This document shows positions 18,999 to 28,324 of a DNA stretch of 64,000 bases, in pieces. Below the pieces are notes generated by a model that worked only from the letters and a program-made list of their open reading frames with translations, had not been told where the DNA came from and made no database searches. A program made the position numbers and the translations under genes. Source of the DNA: Symbiodinium natans (lineage: Eukaryota > Sar > Dinophyceae > Suessiales > Symbiodiniaceae); NCBI GenBank assembly GCA_905221605.1, contig CAJNDS010000001.1, positions 1,258,525-1,322,524 on the forward strand. Direction: 5' to 3'. Each line of letters begins with the position of its first letter. Within the stretch, counting starts at the first letter, position 1.

Positions 18999-20175
18999 AT
19001 GATGGCACGGGTGTGCTGGGTTCTGCTTGCTGCGCCAGTTTGGGCCGCTCCCCCGACGAGTTCCTTCAAGGTGTGCACAGCCGGGGACTACCCTCCCCTC
19101 ACGCACTTCAGCAAGGAGGGCGGCTACTTACTTCGCCAAGAGTTGAACTTTAAGCTTTTTGGGGTTTCCTGACTTAGCAGGAAGAACCCTAAACCCTAAA
19201 CCCTAAACCCTAAACCCTAAACCCTAAACCCTAATCCCTTGGTTTTGTTTGGAGAAGTAAGGCTATCAGGGCCTAGGGCCGCTGGTGATTCAGAGCTTCG
19301 CAGCCGCGCGCAACTACACGGTGGAGTTTGTGCTCACTCCCTGGGCTAATCTCAGCAGCAACCTGAGGCTTGCTGGCTCAACAACCCAACTTTTCAACTT
19401 TTGGGGGCTTCTTATAAGGGAATTTATTCTGAAAGTTTCAACTTTTGGGCTTCTTATAAGGGAATTTATTATTCTGAAAGTTTCAGCTTTCATTTCCTTG
19501 GGTTTTGGGCCAGTAAGGAGGGCAGAGTGCCTGGTGGCGGCAGGGGGCATCACCTGGACGCAGAAGCGGGCCGAGGAGTTCCTGGTCTCGGTTCCCCTGG
19601 AGCCGGACAGGAAGGTGCCCATCTTTGCCTCAAGGAGCACGCAGCGCTTCGAGGATTTCAAGGATTTTGACCGGGAAGGGGTGAGCATCATTGAGAACCA
19701 TGGCGGTACGAACGAGAAGTACGCCCACGTCCTCTTTCAGAAGGGTCTGCTTACGAAGCCGGTCCTCGACATCGCCCCGAGCAACCAGGAGGCGTACGCG
19801 TGCCTGCGCGAGTGCAGCGCGCGCCCCCTCGTCATGTTCACGGACAGCATCGAGGTCGACTTCCTTGCTGGACAGCCGGGCTCAACTTTCTCAGACAAGG
19901 GCCTACGCATGGCCATGCCAGACATTCCCGCCTTCGAGAGCCACAAGGTTTTCCTGGCCCGGAATACCTCAGCAGGCGCCGCGATACTGCAAGAGCTCAA
20001 CAAGTTCCTGGTTGACATCAAGTCTGACGGACGGTACGAGCTCTGGAAGCGGAAAGCCTTCTCCACCAAGTACCCCTCTCCTTCCGCCACCTGCCCTCTC
20101 CAGGCGCTCTGTACAGAAGGTGCCGAGCTGTACAGGGGAGGTGCCACTCCCAGGCCAGGTCTGCTTCTTCTCTAG
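18999..20175 (+). CDS. secreted solute-binding / cyclohexadienyl dehydratase-like protein
   Basis: Three exons, 18999-19122, 19262-19367 and 19518-20175, total 295 codons plus stop. The ATG ATG start opens a hydrophobic signal peptide (about residues 1-18, WVLLAAPVWAAP). Then come KVCTAGDYPPLTHFSKEGGY, the first strand of a family-3 solute-binding fold; FAAARNYTVEFVLTPW; AECLVAAGGITWTQKRAEEF; and NHGGTNEKYAH with VMFTDSIEVDF. The last two correspond to the NPGGTNERFA and TDAIEA motifs of bacterial PheC-type cyclohexadienyl dehydratases. The end (SDGRYELWKRKAF) matches the C-terminal helix, with a ~30-residue extra tail. The family binds amino acids or dehydrates prephenate/arogenate; which applies here is not shown. 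Probably acquired from bacteria and then intron-bearing. Both introns are GC-AG and their removal restores the family spacing. Confidence 0.85.
19123..19261 (+). other. intron 1 of PheC-like gene (GC-AG, CCCTAAA array)
   Basis: 139 bp with GGCTA at both ends as direct repeat; the splice GGCG|GCTACTT ... GTAAG|GCTATC gives KEGGYQGLGP. It contains a CCCTAAA array (19183-19233) and the motif AAGCTTTTTGGGG, which also occurs near 48860. Confidence 0.75.
19368..19517 (+). other. intron 2 of PheC-like gene (GC-AG, internal duplication)
   Basis: 150 bp, a multiple of three without stops, so the frame reads through. Removing it restores the 19-residue spacing from Trp to GG seen in PheC (WANLSSNLRRAECLVAAGG). 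It holds two copies of a ~50-bp unit (CAACTTTTGGG ... CTTCTTATAAGGGAATTTAT ... GAAAGTTTC), related to family-E elements at 38575, 53487 and 58495. No telomeric array is present. Confidence 0.7.
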
Positions 20176-20284
20176 GTTTTAGGCTTTACTGTCAACCTCC
20201 CTTTTGCATCTGCCGGCCACGCGAGAGTGGTTCCGCGGCGGACGTTTGACCCGACGCTCGCAGAACAGCAAAAGCGTGCCACAG

Positions 20285-20760
20285 GCCCAAGACGCAACCC
20301 AGCGAAGGTCCAAGCCTCCCCACCCCCCCCCCCCCCCCCCCCCCCCCCCCATATCCACCCATGTCCCGACCTTAACCCCCAACCCCCAACCCCCAACCCC
20401 CAACCCCCAACCCCCAATCCCCAACCCCCAACCCCCAACCCCCAACCCCCAAATCCCATTGTCCGAAGCCTACTTACTTAGCCCGGCAAGGTCGGAGAGC
20501 CATAGCCGTTATAGCCTTCTGGTCATGTAGTGTTCTTGGGGTTTCAGGAGCCCTAAGTCCTAAACCCTAAACCCCGAGCTCTAAGCCCTAACCCCTAAAC
20601 CCTAAACCCTAAACCCTAAACCCTAAACCCTAAACCCTAAACCCTGCACCCTAAACCCTAAACCCTAAACCCTAAACCCTAAACCCTAAACCCTAAACCC
20701 TAAACCCTAAACCCTAAACCCTAAACCCTAAACCCTAAACCCCAAACCCAATGAAATGAA
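20285..20760 (-). repeat. poly-C, CCCCCAA and CCCTAAA arrays
   Basis: A ~28-base poly-C run (20321-20350), a homogenised CCCCCAA/CCCCAAC block (20370-20452), then CCCTAAA at 20560-20745. The island 20455-20530 has no convincing frame. Confidence 0.85.
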
Positions 20761-20802
20761 CACACCCTCAGCCCCGAACTAAACCCTGACACAGGTCCTC
20801 CG

Positions 20803-20871
20803 ACTCGTCCTCCTCTTCGCTGAGGGTCCTTCCGAAGGCCCCGTTGTGCACACTGTGCGGCACGTTGAGCC
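20803..20871 (-). CDS. candidate exon on minus strand
   Basis: Minus strand reads LNVPHSVHNGAFGRTLSEEE DESEDL between CTAG acceptor and GACCT|GTGTCAG donor. The acidic/serine composition looks protein-like, but the plus strand is also open here (VLRLVLLFAEGPSEGPVVHT). Strand uncertain. Confidence 0.3.
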
Positions 20872-20872
20872 C

Positions 20873-21455
20873 TAGGGTTTAGGGTTTAGGGTTTAGGGTT
20901 CCCTAGGTTGTAAGTCTAAGGCCGCAAGAGGTAAGCTTGGGGGTTTGGGGTTTCGGGCTTAGTGTTTAGGGTTTGGGGTTTCGGGCTTAGGGTCGAAAAT
21001 GTAAGTAGGGTACTAGAAGGCCTTTGTAAGGGGTATACAAGAGAGTGCGCTTGTCATGGTATATGGAGGTTTCCGAAAATTGGGTACCCTTTTTGGGGGT
21101 CCCCTTAAGGGGATTGTATTCTATCTGGGGTACCCTAAACCCTACACCCTACACCCTACACCCTACACCCTACACCCTACACCCTAAACCCTAAACCCTA
21201 AACCCTAAACCCTAAACCCTAAACCCTAAACCCTAAACCCTAAACCCTAAACCCTAAACCCCATTTGGGAAACTCCGGTATGTTCATTGTTCAAGTTTGG
21301 ATTGTGGCGGCCGGCTTCACCCTGAACCCCAAGACCCCTTCAACAACGACCTACAGAATCCGAAAACCCTAAGGTTTAGGGTTTAGGGTTTAGGGTTTAG
21401 GGTTTAGGGTTTAGGGTTTAGGGTTTAGGGTTTAGGGTTTAGGGTTTAGGGTTAC
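20873..21455. repeat. telomeric arrays around a hairpin-like element
   Basis: TTTAGGG at 20873-20903 and 20940-20990, unique DNA at 21000-21130 with CTTAAGGGGATTG resembling family E, CCCTACA/CCCTAAA at 21130-21260, and TTTAGGG at 21370-21455. Confidence 0.75.
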
Positions 21456-21462
21456 AGATCGT

Positions 21463-21749
21463 CTTCCGTACAGCTCGTGGCTTCCGAGCGGCATCGAGTT
21501 TACAGCGCTGTGGAAGAGTGCCCTCTGGTGTGTGCGAGGGGACCAAGCTGCAACGGACTGGACCGAGCCGCGACTGGCGGATTACCTAGAGGACCACCTC
21601 CTGCAAGTGAGCGCCAGCGGAGCATCGGTGCCCCCTGGCGGAGTGGCCTGGGATGTGTTCCTCTTAGCTTCACCACTTACGCTCCCAATGCCATCGAAAG
21701 ATCTTGGAGGTTGCTGAAGTCGCTGCTGATGTCGAAGTTCCTTCGCTGA
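21463..21749 (+). pseudogene. transposase-like fragment with frame change
   Basis: One frame (about 21465-21660) reads RLPYSSWLPSGIEFTALWKS ... TDWTEPRLADYLEDHLLQ. A second frame (about 21660-21749) then reads FTTYAPNAIERSWRLLKSLL to a stop. N-x-IE-x-x-W-x-x-LK is reminiscent of the last acidic-residue region of DDE transposases. The switch of frame near 21655-21665 means a frameshift or an unrecognised intron. Unlike most exons it has TTTAGGG upstream and CCCTAAA downstream, the arrangement of intron interiors. Identification is tentative. Confidence 0.3.
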
Positions 21750-22230
21750 AGCCCTATACGCTAAGCCCTACGCCCTACGCCCTAAGCCTTAAGCCCTAAG
21801 CCCTAAGCCCTAAACCCTAAACCCTGAACCCCAAACCCTAAAGAACAAGGTTTATGATGCCAGCTGTAGGGTGTCCTGGGACACGGGGGGTCGCTTGGGC
21901 CACTTGGGTCATGAGACTTGGAACACGTGGGACGCTTGGAACACTTCTTGGGTTTTGGGTTTAGGGTTTAGGGTTTCGGGTTTAGGGTTTAGGGTGTAGG
22001 GTTTAGGGTTTAGGGTTACCCGGGACCTGGGTCACTTGCGTCACTTGGAGCACTTGGGACACAGAACTTACACTTTAGTCACTCGGGCCACTTACGGCAT
22101 GATGGAGAACTTGGAGCTTAGGAAGCTTGGAGACTTGAAGCACTTGGAACACCTGGGTCACACTTGGGGGCTTACGAAAACTAGGGAGCCGGCGTTGAAA
22201 CACCCTAGAACCCTAATCAAGCCCTAAACC
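21740..22230. repeat. CCCTAAG arrays and CACTTGGG-type repeats
   Basis: CCCTAAGC/CCCTACG at 21752-21840. Degenerate repeats of CACTTGGGTCA, ACTTGGAACAC and GGGACACTTGG at 21880-22165 enclose a TTTAGGG array at 21957-22017. Frames here are repeat translations. Confidence 0.7.
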
Positions 22231-22444
22231 CCAGAACCCTCAAGCCCACAACCCTACTTTTAAGACCCTGATCCCTTCAAAACCCACAAGCTCAACTCCC
22301 CCTAGCTCCTACCTGCACCCACCCCTTAAAGCCTAAACCCTGCACACAAAAGCTTGAAACCTCAAACCCCAAAACCCTCAAGGTCTGAAGCCTTTCAACT
22401 CTGAAACCCGAAAGCCCCTGAGGCCCTTCTGGCTTTAGACCCTG

Positions 22445-22556
22445 GGCCCGGAATAGTTACTAGTAGCATTCCCGTATGGTGCATATATATGTATGCGACA
22501 ATACACCCCCCCCCCCCCCCCCCAAAACCCTGTTCTAGTTATCGAGGCCCTGACAT
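22445..22556. repeat. TIR element family F with poly-C
   Basis: Left arm GGGCCCGGAATAGTTACTAG, right arm CCCTGTTCTAGTTATCGAGG, loop with a TA-rich stretch and a ~17-base poly-C. Relatives are at 49868-49978 and 57828-57995. Confidence 0.6.
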
Positions 22557-22558
22557 TA

Positions 22559-22760
22559 AGCCCCTAAGCCCTAAGGCCCTAAGGCCCTAAGGCCCTAAGG
22601 CCCTAAGGCCCTAAGGCCCTAAGGCCCTAAGGCCCTAAGGCCCTAAGGCCCTAAGGCCCTAAGGCCCTAAGGCCCTAAGGCCCTAAACCCTAAACCCTAA
22701 ACCCTAAACCCTTAACCCTTAACCCTTAACCCTAAACCCTAAACCCTAAACCGTAAACCC
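22559..22760 (-). repeat. CCCTAAGG 8-mer array
   Basis: About 16 copies of the 8-mer CCCTAAGG, then CCCTAAA and CCCTTAA. A perfect variant block inside a heptamer background. Confidence 0.95.
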
Positions 22761-22763
22761 TGC

Positions 22764-22811
22764 AAACTGGCGGAGGCCGGCACGGCTGCGGTGCACCCAC
22801 CTGGACCTCAG
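22764..22811 (+). CDS. candidate exon, unknown protein
   Basis: KLAEAGTAAVHPPGPQ between a CCCTAAA array and CTCAG|GTGTACG donor. Frame choice is tentative. Confidence 0.35.
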
Positions 22812-22829
22812 GTGTACGGAGGTGCATTC

Positions 22830-23165
22830 ATAGGGGTGGTAGGTCAAAATTAGGGTTTTTAGGGTTTATATCGGGTTGGAGGACTCTTATAAGGGTGCAC
22901 TTGGGATTGTTAGGGTTTCTAGGGTTTGAGGACCTACACGGGTGTAATTGAGGGGTTTTTAGGGCTTGTAGGGGTTTGTAGGGTTTACTTAGAGGGTTTT
23001 GAGGGGTGAGGTTTGTAGGGTTTAGAGAGCTTAGGGTTCGGGCGGCCTTAAAACCCGAAACACCTGAGGTCCTTTCTACTAGTTTAGGGTGGGCGGGAGG
23101 GTTGGGGGGTTTGGGGTTTAGGGTTTTAGGGTTTGGGTTTAGGGTTTGGGGTTAACTAGGCCGTA
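22830..23165 (+). repeat. decayed TTTAGGG array
   Basis: Strongly degenerate TTTAGGG, TTTTTAGGG and TTTGTAGGG units with unique interruptions. Confidence 0.6.
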
Positions 23166-23319
23166 GGGTTTTAGAAGTCTGGGGGGAAACGTCCTGCACC
23201 CATTTTTTGTGGAACCGGGGCTGAAGGCGTGAGCCAAACAGGTTGAGGGTTTAGGATAGTTCTTTAGGGAACTGGCCGTGTAGGGTTTGGGACTGAGGCC
23301 TGCTTCTGTTCCCTTGTAA

Positions 23320-23423
23320 GTTGGGATGCTCCCCCTTTTTCTAACAGTCCTTAATCGGGATTTTAGTGCCCTCCATTATCATCCCTACTGAGGACTGTTA
23401 CCATAAGGGGGAACATCCCAACT
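23320..23423. repeat. TIR element family B (complete, no array)
   Basis: A ~104-bp hairpin: TTGGGATGCTCCCCC ... CTAACAGTCCTTAATCGGGA at left; CCCTACTGAGGACTGTTA ... GGGGGAACATCCCAA at right. It shows the array-free form of the family whose copies at 28135 and 39226 carry CCCTAAA in the loop. Confidence 0.9.
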
Positions 23424-23550
23424 TGTAAGCCACAATTGTCCCCCACAAAGTTTTTGGTTTTTGGTCTTCAAAGCGCTAAGCCCGAGAACCCCCGACAGGA
23501 GCGCAAACTAGAAAAGGCGCCTCAGCGTGTTTCGGGGGCTTCCGGCCGCC

Positions 23551-24080
23551 CTAAACCCTAAACCCAAAACCCTAAACCCTAAACCCTAAACCCTAAACCC
23601 TAAACCCTAAACCCTAAACCCTAAACCCTAAACCCTAAACCCTAAACCCTAAACCCTATGCCCTAAACCCTAAACCCTAAACCCTAAACCCGAAACCCTA
23701 AACCCTAAACCCTAACCCCAAACCCTAAACCCAAACCTCGGGTTTCGGGTTTAGGGTTTGGGGCACCTGAAGCCCAAAAAGCTCCCCAAGCTCCCACCAA
23801 GCCCAAGCCACAAAAGCCCAACTCCGCCCAAGAACTTAGGGTTTAGGATTTAGGGTTTGGGGTTTAGGGTTTAGGGTTTAGGATTTGGGGTTTAGGGTTT
23901 AGGGTTTAGGGTTAGGGTTTACGGTTACGATTTAGGGTTTGGGGTTTAGGGTTTAGGGTTTAGGGTTTAGGGCTTAGGATTTGGGGTTTAGGGTTTAGGG
24001 TTTAGGGTTTAGGATTTAGGGTTTGGTGTTTAGGGTTTAGGGTTTAGGATTTGGGGTTTAGGGTTTAGGGTTTAGGGCTC
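23551..24080. repeat. CCCTAAA then TTTAGGG arrays
   Basis: CCCTAAA at 23551-23735 switches abruptly at about 23737 to TTTAGGG/TTTCGGG, and a further TTTAGGG array with TTTGGGG and TTTAGGA variants runs 23836-24078. The island 23765-23830 is C/A-rich without a clear frame. Confidence 0.85.
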
Positions 24081-24100
24081 TCCATGCCTCCCGTCTGCAG

Positions 24101-24145
24101 GTCCTCCCCCGGTGGTCAAGCAGGCCACCCCGGAGTGTGTTCGGG
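24101..24145 (+). CDS. candidate exon, unknown protein
   Basis: GTCTGCAG acceptor, PPPVVKQATPECVR, GT donor within GGGGTTAGG. Short; part of a run of similar islands to 27325. Confidence 0.4.
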
Positions 24146-24164
24146 GTTAGGGCTTCTTATCTCC

Positions 24165-24300
24165 AAGCTTAGGGTTCAGGGAATGGGTTTAGGGTTTAGG
24201 GTTTAGGGTTTAGGGTTTAGGGTTTAGGGTTTTTTTAGGGTTTAGGGTTTAGGGTTTAGGGCTTAGGGTTTAGGGTCCAGGGTTCAGGGTTCAGGGTTCC
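24165..24300 (+). repeat. TTTAGGG array
   Basis: TTTAGGG with a TTTTTTTAGGG slip and TTCAGGG at the right end. Mixed CCCTAAA remnants lie at 24320-24375. Confidence 0.85.
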
Positions 24301-24475
24301 AAGCTCCAAGCTCCAAGCCTTCCACCCTCAACCCTAAACCCTGAAACCTCAGACCCTAAACCCTAAAACCCTAGAATTTAAAGCCCTTAACAACCCCAAA
24401 CTCCATGGATTTCCGGGGTTTTGTTTGGGTTTGGAGCTAACCTCTAAACTCTGAGCCCTAAACCCTATCTTTCAG

Positions 24476-24529
24476 GTTCCCATCCCGGTGCAGACGCCTG
24501 AGCCCCATCGGCCGGCCCGAGGCCATCAG
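24476..24529 (+). CDS. candidate exon (54 nt), Pro-rich
   Basis: TTTCAG acceptor, VPIPVQTPEPHRPARGHQ, then (G)GTTTAGGG as donor. Phase 0-0. No family recognised. Confidence 0.5.
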
Positions 24530-25280
24530 GGTTTAGGGTTTGGGGTTTAGGGTTTAGGGTTTAGGATTTAGGGTTTAGGGTTTAGAGTTTAGAGTTTGGG
24601 GGGAGGGGTTTCAGGGACCCTGAACCCTTAAGCCTAAAGCCTAAACCCTAAACCCGAAGCTGTGAACCCGAAACCGGCCCTAAACCCTCCTAACCGAAAC
24701 CCTACACCCTCAAGGGTTTAGGGGTTCAGAGGTTAGGGTTAGATTTTGCGAGACTCAAATAGCAGGAAGAGGCACTCCGAACCCCGAACCCAAAAGGGTT
24801 TAGGGTTTAGGGTTTAGGGTTTTTGGGTTTAGGGTTTAAGGGGTTAGGATTTAGGGTTCAGGGTGTTTTTCGTTTTGGGAGTCACGCTTGCTGCTTCATC
24901 GAATGTGCTACAGTCCAAGAGTGACAGGTGTAAACTTGGGCTGTCTCGAGGGTTGGCTTTTTTAATAGCTACATGATCACCAATCATCCTAAACCCTACG
25001 CCCAAAACCCTAAAGCCAGAAGCCAAAAGCCTAAAGCCTAGAGCCTAAAGCCTAAAGCCTAAAGCCTAAAGCCTAAAGCCTAAAGCCTAAAGCCTAAAGC
25101 CTAAAGCCTAAAGCCTAAAGCCTAAAGCCTAAAGCCTAAAGCCCAAAGCCCAAAGCCCAAAGCGCTAAAGCCTAAAGCCCGAAAGCCCTAAAGCCCTAAA
25201 GCGCTAAAGCCCGAAAGCCCTAAAGCCCGAAAGCCCTAAAGCCCTAAAGCCCTAAAGCCCTAAAGCCCTAAACCCTCAAC
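24530..25280. repeat. TTTAGGG arrays, then AAGCCTA and CCCTAAAG arrays
   Basis: TTTAGGG at 24530-24600 and 24715-24870. Unique DNA at 24875-24985. Then a pure 7-mer AAGCCTA block (25027-25140) and an 8-mer CCCTAAAG block (about 25165-25270). No gene is seen. Confidence 0.85.
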
Positions 25281-25377
25281 TGCACATATTCGGGTAGAGG
25301 CCCCTGATCCCTACGCCTGCGGCCCTAAACCCTGAGCCCTGAAACCTGAGCCCTGAACCGAAGGGTTTTGGGGGAAG

Positions 25378-25710
25378 CTTAGGGTTTAGGGTTTGGGGTT
25401 TAGGGTTTAGGGTTTAGGGTTTGGGGTTTGGGGTTTGGGGTTTGGGGCTTAGGGTCGTTTGGGCACTTGAAGGGTTTGGGGCTTTGCAAGGCTGAGGGCC
25501 TTTGCCGACACTGACACCCTACACCCAAACCTAAACCCTAAACGCTAAACGCTAAACGCTAAACCCTAAACCCTAAACCCTAAACCCTAAACCCTAAACC
25601 CTAAACCCTAAACCCTAAACCCTAAACCCTAAACCCTAAACCCTAAACCCTAAACCCTAAACCCCACACCCTGAAACCCTGACCCCTAAACCCTGAACGC
25701 TAAAGCCCAA
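25378..25710. repeat. TTTAGGG then CCCTAAA arrays
   Basis: TTTAGGG/TTTGGGG at 25378-25455; CCCTAAA at 25522-25710 including three CGCTAAA units. Confidence 0.9.
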
Positions 25711-25754
25711 ACCCAAGCTGTTCCTTGAGGGCCTGTCTGTTCCGAACTCGTCAG

Positions 25755-25824
25755 GACCTGTTCCAAAGAACGATCCTCCAGTCGAGGCAAAGAAGGTGCC
25801 TGCCCGATCTGGCAGCCACTTCGG
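25755..25824 (+). CDS. candidate exon, unknown protein
   Basis: CGTCAG acceptor then PVPKNDPPVEAKKVPARSGS HF, followed by GGTTTAGGG. Lys/Pro-rich and protein-like; no family. Confidence 0.45.
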
Positions 25825-26289
25825 GTTTAGGGTTTAGGGTTTTGAGGTTTAGGGTTTAGGGTGTTATGTGTTGACTTAGTTTCGGGTTTAGGGTTTGGGG
25901 TTTCAAGGTTTAGGGCTTAGGGGTTTAAGGTTTAGAGTCTAGGGTTGAGGGTTTTTAAGGGTTGAGGATTTACACGGCGGAGGGTTCCGGGTTGGAGGCT
26001 CATGAATACTACAGGAGTCCAAGTCAATTGCCGACGTTGTTCGCTTGTCAACCCTGTTTAACATATGGACACTGCTCGAAAATATGGTCCCTTTTGTGGG
26101 GTACTGATTATAAGGTGGCCCCACCCAAAAACAGACCATGATTTAGGGAGCTCAACATATTTAAAGTATATATATATATATGTATACACACATGTATTTA
26201 TTTTTGCAACCTCATGCTCATATTTACATGTGTATTTGGGTGTAAATGCCCTCAAATTCCAAATTAGCTGAAACAGGCCCCCTTTCTTG
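25825..26289. other. TTTAGGG remnants and unique AT-rich DNA
   Basis: TTTAGGG-type repeats to 25960. 26000-26280 is AT-richer unique DNA with a (TA)n tract at 26167-26181; no gene is seen. Confidence 0.5.
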
Positions 26290-26400
26290 CTAGTTCAGCG
26301 GTACCCTTGTGCCTTTTTTTTTTGGGTTCAAGGTTCCCTTACAAAGTAAGCAACCCCCAAAGAGGGTACCCTTAGTATACTATGGCTACTGGGCTACCAA
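26290..26400. repeat. TIR element family A (complete, no array)
   Basis: Left arm TTCAGCGGTACCCTTGTG; right arm AGAGGGTACCCTTAG ... GGCTACTGGGCTACC; internal GTTCAAGGTTCCCTTACAAAG. About 110 bp, the array-free form of family A. Confidence 0.8.
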
Positions 26401-26419
26401 GCTTCTGAAGCAAAAGCGG

Positions 26420-26770
26420 ATTAGGGTTTAGGGTTTAGGGTTTAGGGTTTAGGGTTTAGGGTTTAGGGCTGTGCAGGTAGCCACCAGTCTTGCCCTGAGT
26501 CGGAGCCCGGACCCCCTAAGCCCCAAGCACTAACTGAGTTTAGGGTTCAGGGTTTAGGGTTTAGGGTTTATAGGGTTTAGGGTTTAGGGTTCAGGGTTTA
26601 GGGTTTATAGGGTTTAGGGTTTAGGGTCATTGTATGCCTGTCCAACCATCGGCGTACGACATCTGATCATTGGGGCTTCACGAACAATGCTTAAGCCCTA
26701 ATCCACAGCAAGCCCATTTCATAACCCTAAGCTCTAAACCCTAAACCCTAAACGCTAAACCCTAAACCCG
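26420..26770. repeat. TTTAGGG arrays and short CCCTAAA array
   Basis: TTTAGGG at 26420-26468 and 26535-26627 (with TTTATAGGG units every ~40 bp), CCCTAAA at 26722-26770. A short open island at 26478-26512 is uncertain. Confidence 0.85.
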
Positions 26771-26816
26771 AATCCCTTAAACCAATGCTGCTTGTGGCTG
26801 CTTGCTGACGGCGCAG

Positions 26817-26895
26817 GCGGATCCAGCCAGCCAGAGCAGCCAAAGGACGCGTACGGAACACGGATGGGCGCACAGTCGCAGTACCATCGGCGAAC
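26817..26895 (+). CDS. candidate exon, Gln-rich
   Basis: GGCGCAG acceptor, GSSQPEQPKDAYGTRMGAQS QYHRRT. Hydrophilic, disordered composition. The right boundary is unclear; unique DNA follows to 27110. Confidence 0.45.
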
Positions 26896-27129
26896 CATAA
26901 ACCCTACACCCTCAACTTCAATAAGGAACACAGTTGCTACTCTGATACACGCCAAGGAAGGGCCCCTGCTGTATACCAGCCACCCCCCAGCCCACACACG
27001 GATGCATGCGTTGCTCACCTGGCGAGCATGTTTCCACTGCCTTGAAGCAGAACCCTACAGACCTCGACTCTCAACCCTATAGGCTCTAAACCGCTGAAGT
27101 TGCGGGTATGCTTATAGGTTTCCCGTCAC

Positions 27130-27205
27130 CCTAGACCCAAAACCTAAACCGTAAACCCTAAACCCTAAACCCTAAACCCTAAACCCTAAATCCTAAACCC
27201 TGAGT
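27130..27205 (-). repeat. CCCTAAA array
   Basis: About ten units just before the exon at 27221. Confidence 0.9.
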
Positions 27206-27220
27206 CCCCCAAAAACGCAG

Positions 27221-27325
27221 GACGGGAACGGGCAAGCAGCGCCTGGCAGTGGCGCGGACCCTGTGCTCCATGGACATCCGCGGGGCACTGGGCGCTGTGC
27301 GCTGGCAGCAACTGCGTGTTCGGGG
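27221..27325 (+). CDS. candidate exon, unknown protein
   Basis: AACGCAG acceptor; frame TGTGKQRLAVARTLCSMDIR continues GALGAVRWQQLRVR. Strongly protein-like with GC-rich third positions. It may be a 5' exon of the glucan synthase or of a separate gene; not decided. Confidence 0.55.
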
Positions 27326-27329
27326 GTTC

Positions 27330-27834
27330 AGGTGTTCAGGGGTTTAGGCTTTAGGGTTTAGGACTTAGGGCTTAGGGTTTAGGGTTTAGCATTAGCGTTT
27401 AGGGGTACAGGTTCTTGGGTTTAGGGGTATAGGCCCCATACCCTTAACCTCTAGACCCGATACCCCTAAACCCCATTCGGGTTTCGGGTTTAGGGGTATA
27501 GGATTTAGGGTTCCAGCCGAAGGAGATCCCTGTACGCAACGTGCCCCAAATCCACCCAAACCTAAACCCTAATCCCTAAACCCTAAACCCCAAAACCCCC
27601 AAAAAAGCATCCACGAATAAACCCCAAATTGACCCGTAACCGTAAACCCTAACCCTAAACCCTAAACCCTAAACCCTAAACCCTAAACCCTAAACCCTAA
27701 ACCCTAAACCCTAAACCCTAAACCCTAAACCCTAAACCCAAACCCTAAACCCAACCCCTAAACCCTAAACCCTAAAAAACCCTAACCCTAAACCTAAACC
27801 CTAAAAACCCTAAACCCTAAACCCTTAAACCCTA

Positions 27835-27867
<33 letters not shown>

Positions 27868-28037
27868 ACCCTAAACCCTAAACCCTAAACCCTAAAACCC
27901 TAAACCCTAAACCCTAAACCTCAACCCTAAACCCTAAACCCTAAACCCTAAACCCTAAACCCTAAACCCTAAACCCTAAACCCTAAACCCTAAACCCTAA
28001 ACCCTAAACCCTAAACCCTAAACCCTAAACCCTAAAC
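27330..28037. repeat. TTTAGGG remnants then ~500-bp CCCTAAA array
   Basis: Degenerate TTTAGGG/TTTAGGGGTATAGG at 27320-27515. One of the longest CCCTAAA arrays of the window follows (27550-28037, with CCCTAAAA and CCCTAA slips). Confidence 0.95.
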
Positions 28038-28051
28038 ACAGAGAGAGCCAG

Positions 28052-28105
28052 GTGCGGGCGGCTGCCGCCGAAGCCATGGCCGCCGGCATCACGGACACGG
28101 CCAAG
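28052..28105 (+). CDS. candidate exon (54 nt), Ala-rich
   Basis: GCCAG acceptor, VRAAAAEAMAAGITDTAK, CCAAG|GTGAAC donor. Phase 0-0, helical composition. Confidence 0.55.
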
Positions 28106-28134
28106 GTGAACTGCAGAGTAGTTTCAGGGCTTAG

Positions 28135-28321
28135 GTTGGGATGTCCCCCCGCATACTAGCAGTCCCTAAACCCTAAACCCTAAACCCTAAACCCTAAACC
28201 CTAAACCCTAAACCCTAAACCCTAAACCCTAAACCCTAAACCCTAAACCCTAAACCCTAAACCCTAAACCCTATACCGTAATCCCTATTGAAGACGGTTA
28301 GTATAAGGGGGAGCATCCCAA
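28135..28321. repeat. TIR element family B with CCCTAAA array in the loop
   Basis: Left arm TTGGGATGTCCCCCC ... CTAGCAGTCCCTAAA, array of ~15 CCCTAAA units (28165-28272), right arm AATCCCTATTGAAGACGG ... GGGGGAGCATCCCAA. Compare the array-free copy at 23320-23423: the array starts exactly in TCC|CTAAA of the left arm. Confidence 0.9.
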
Positions 28322-28324
28322 GGC

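Noticed and set aside
22559-22684. CRISPR-like regular repeats
   Set aside because: The repeats are head-to-tail 7-9-mers without spacers, in a eukaryotic context.
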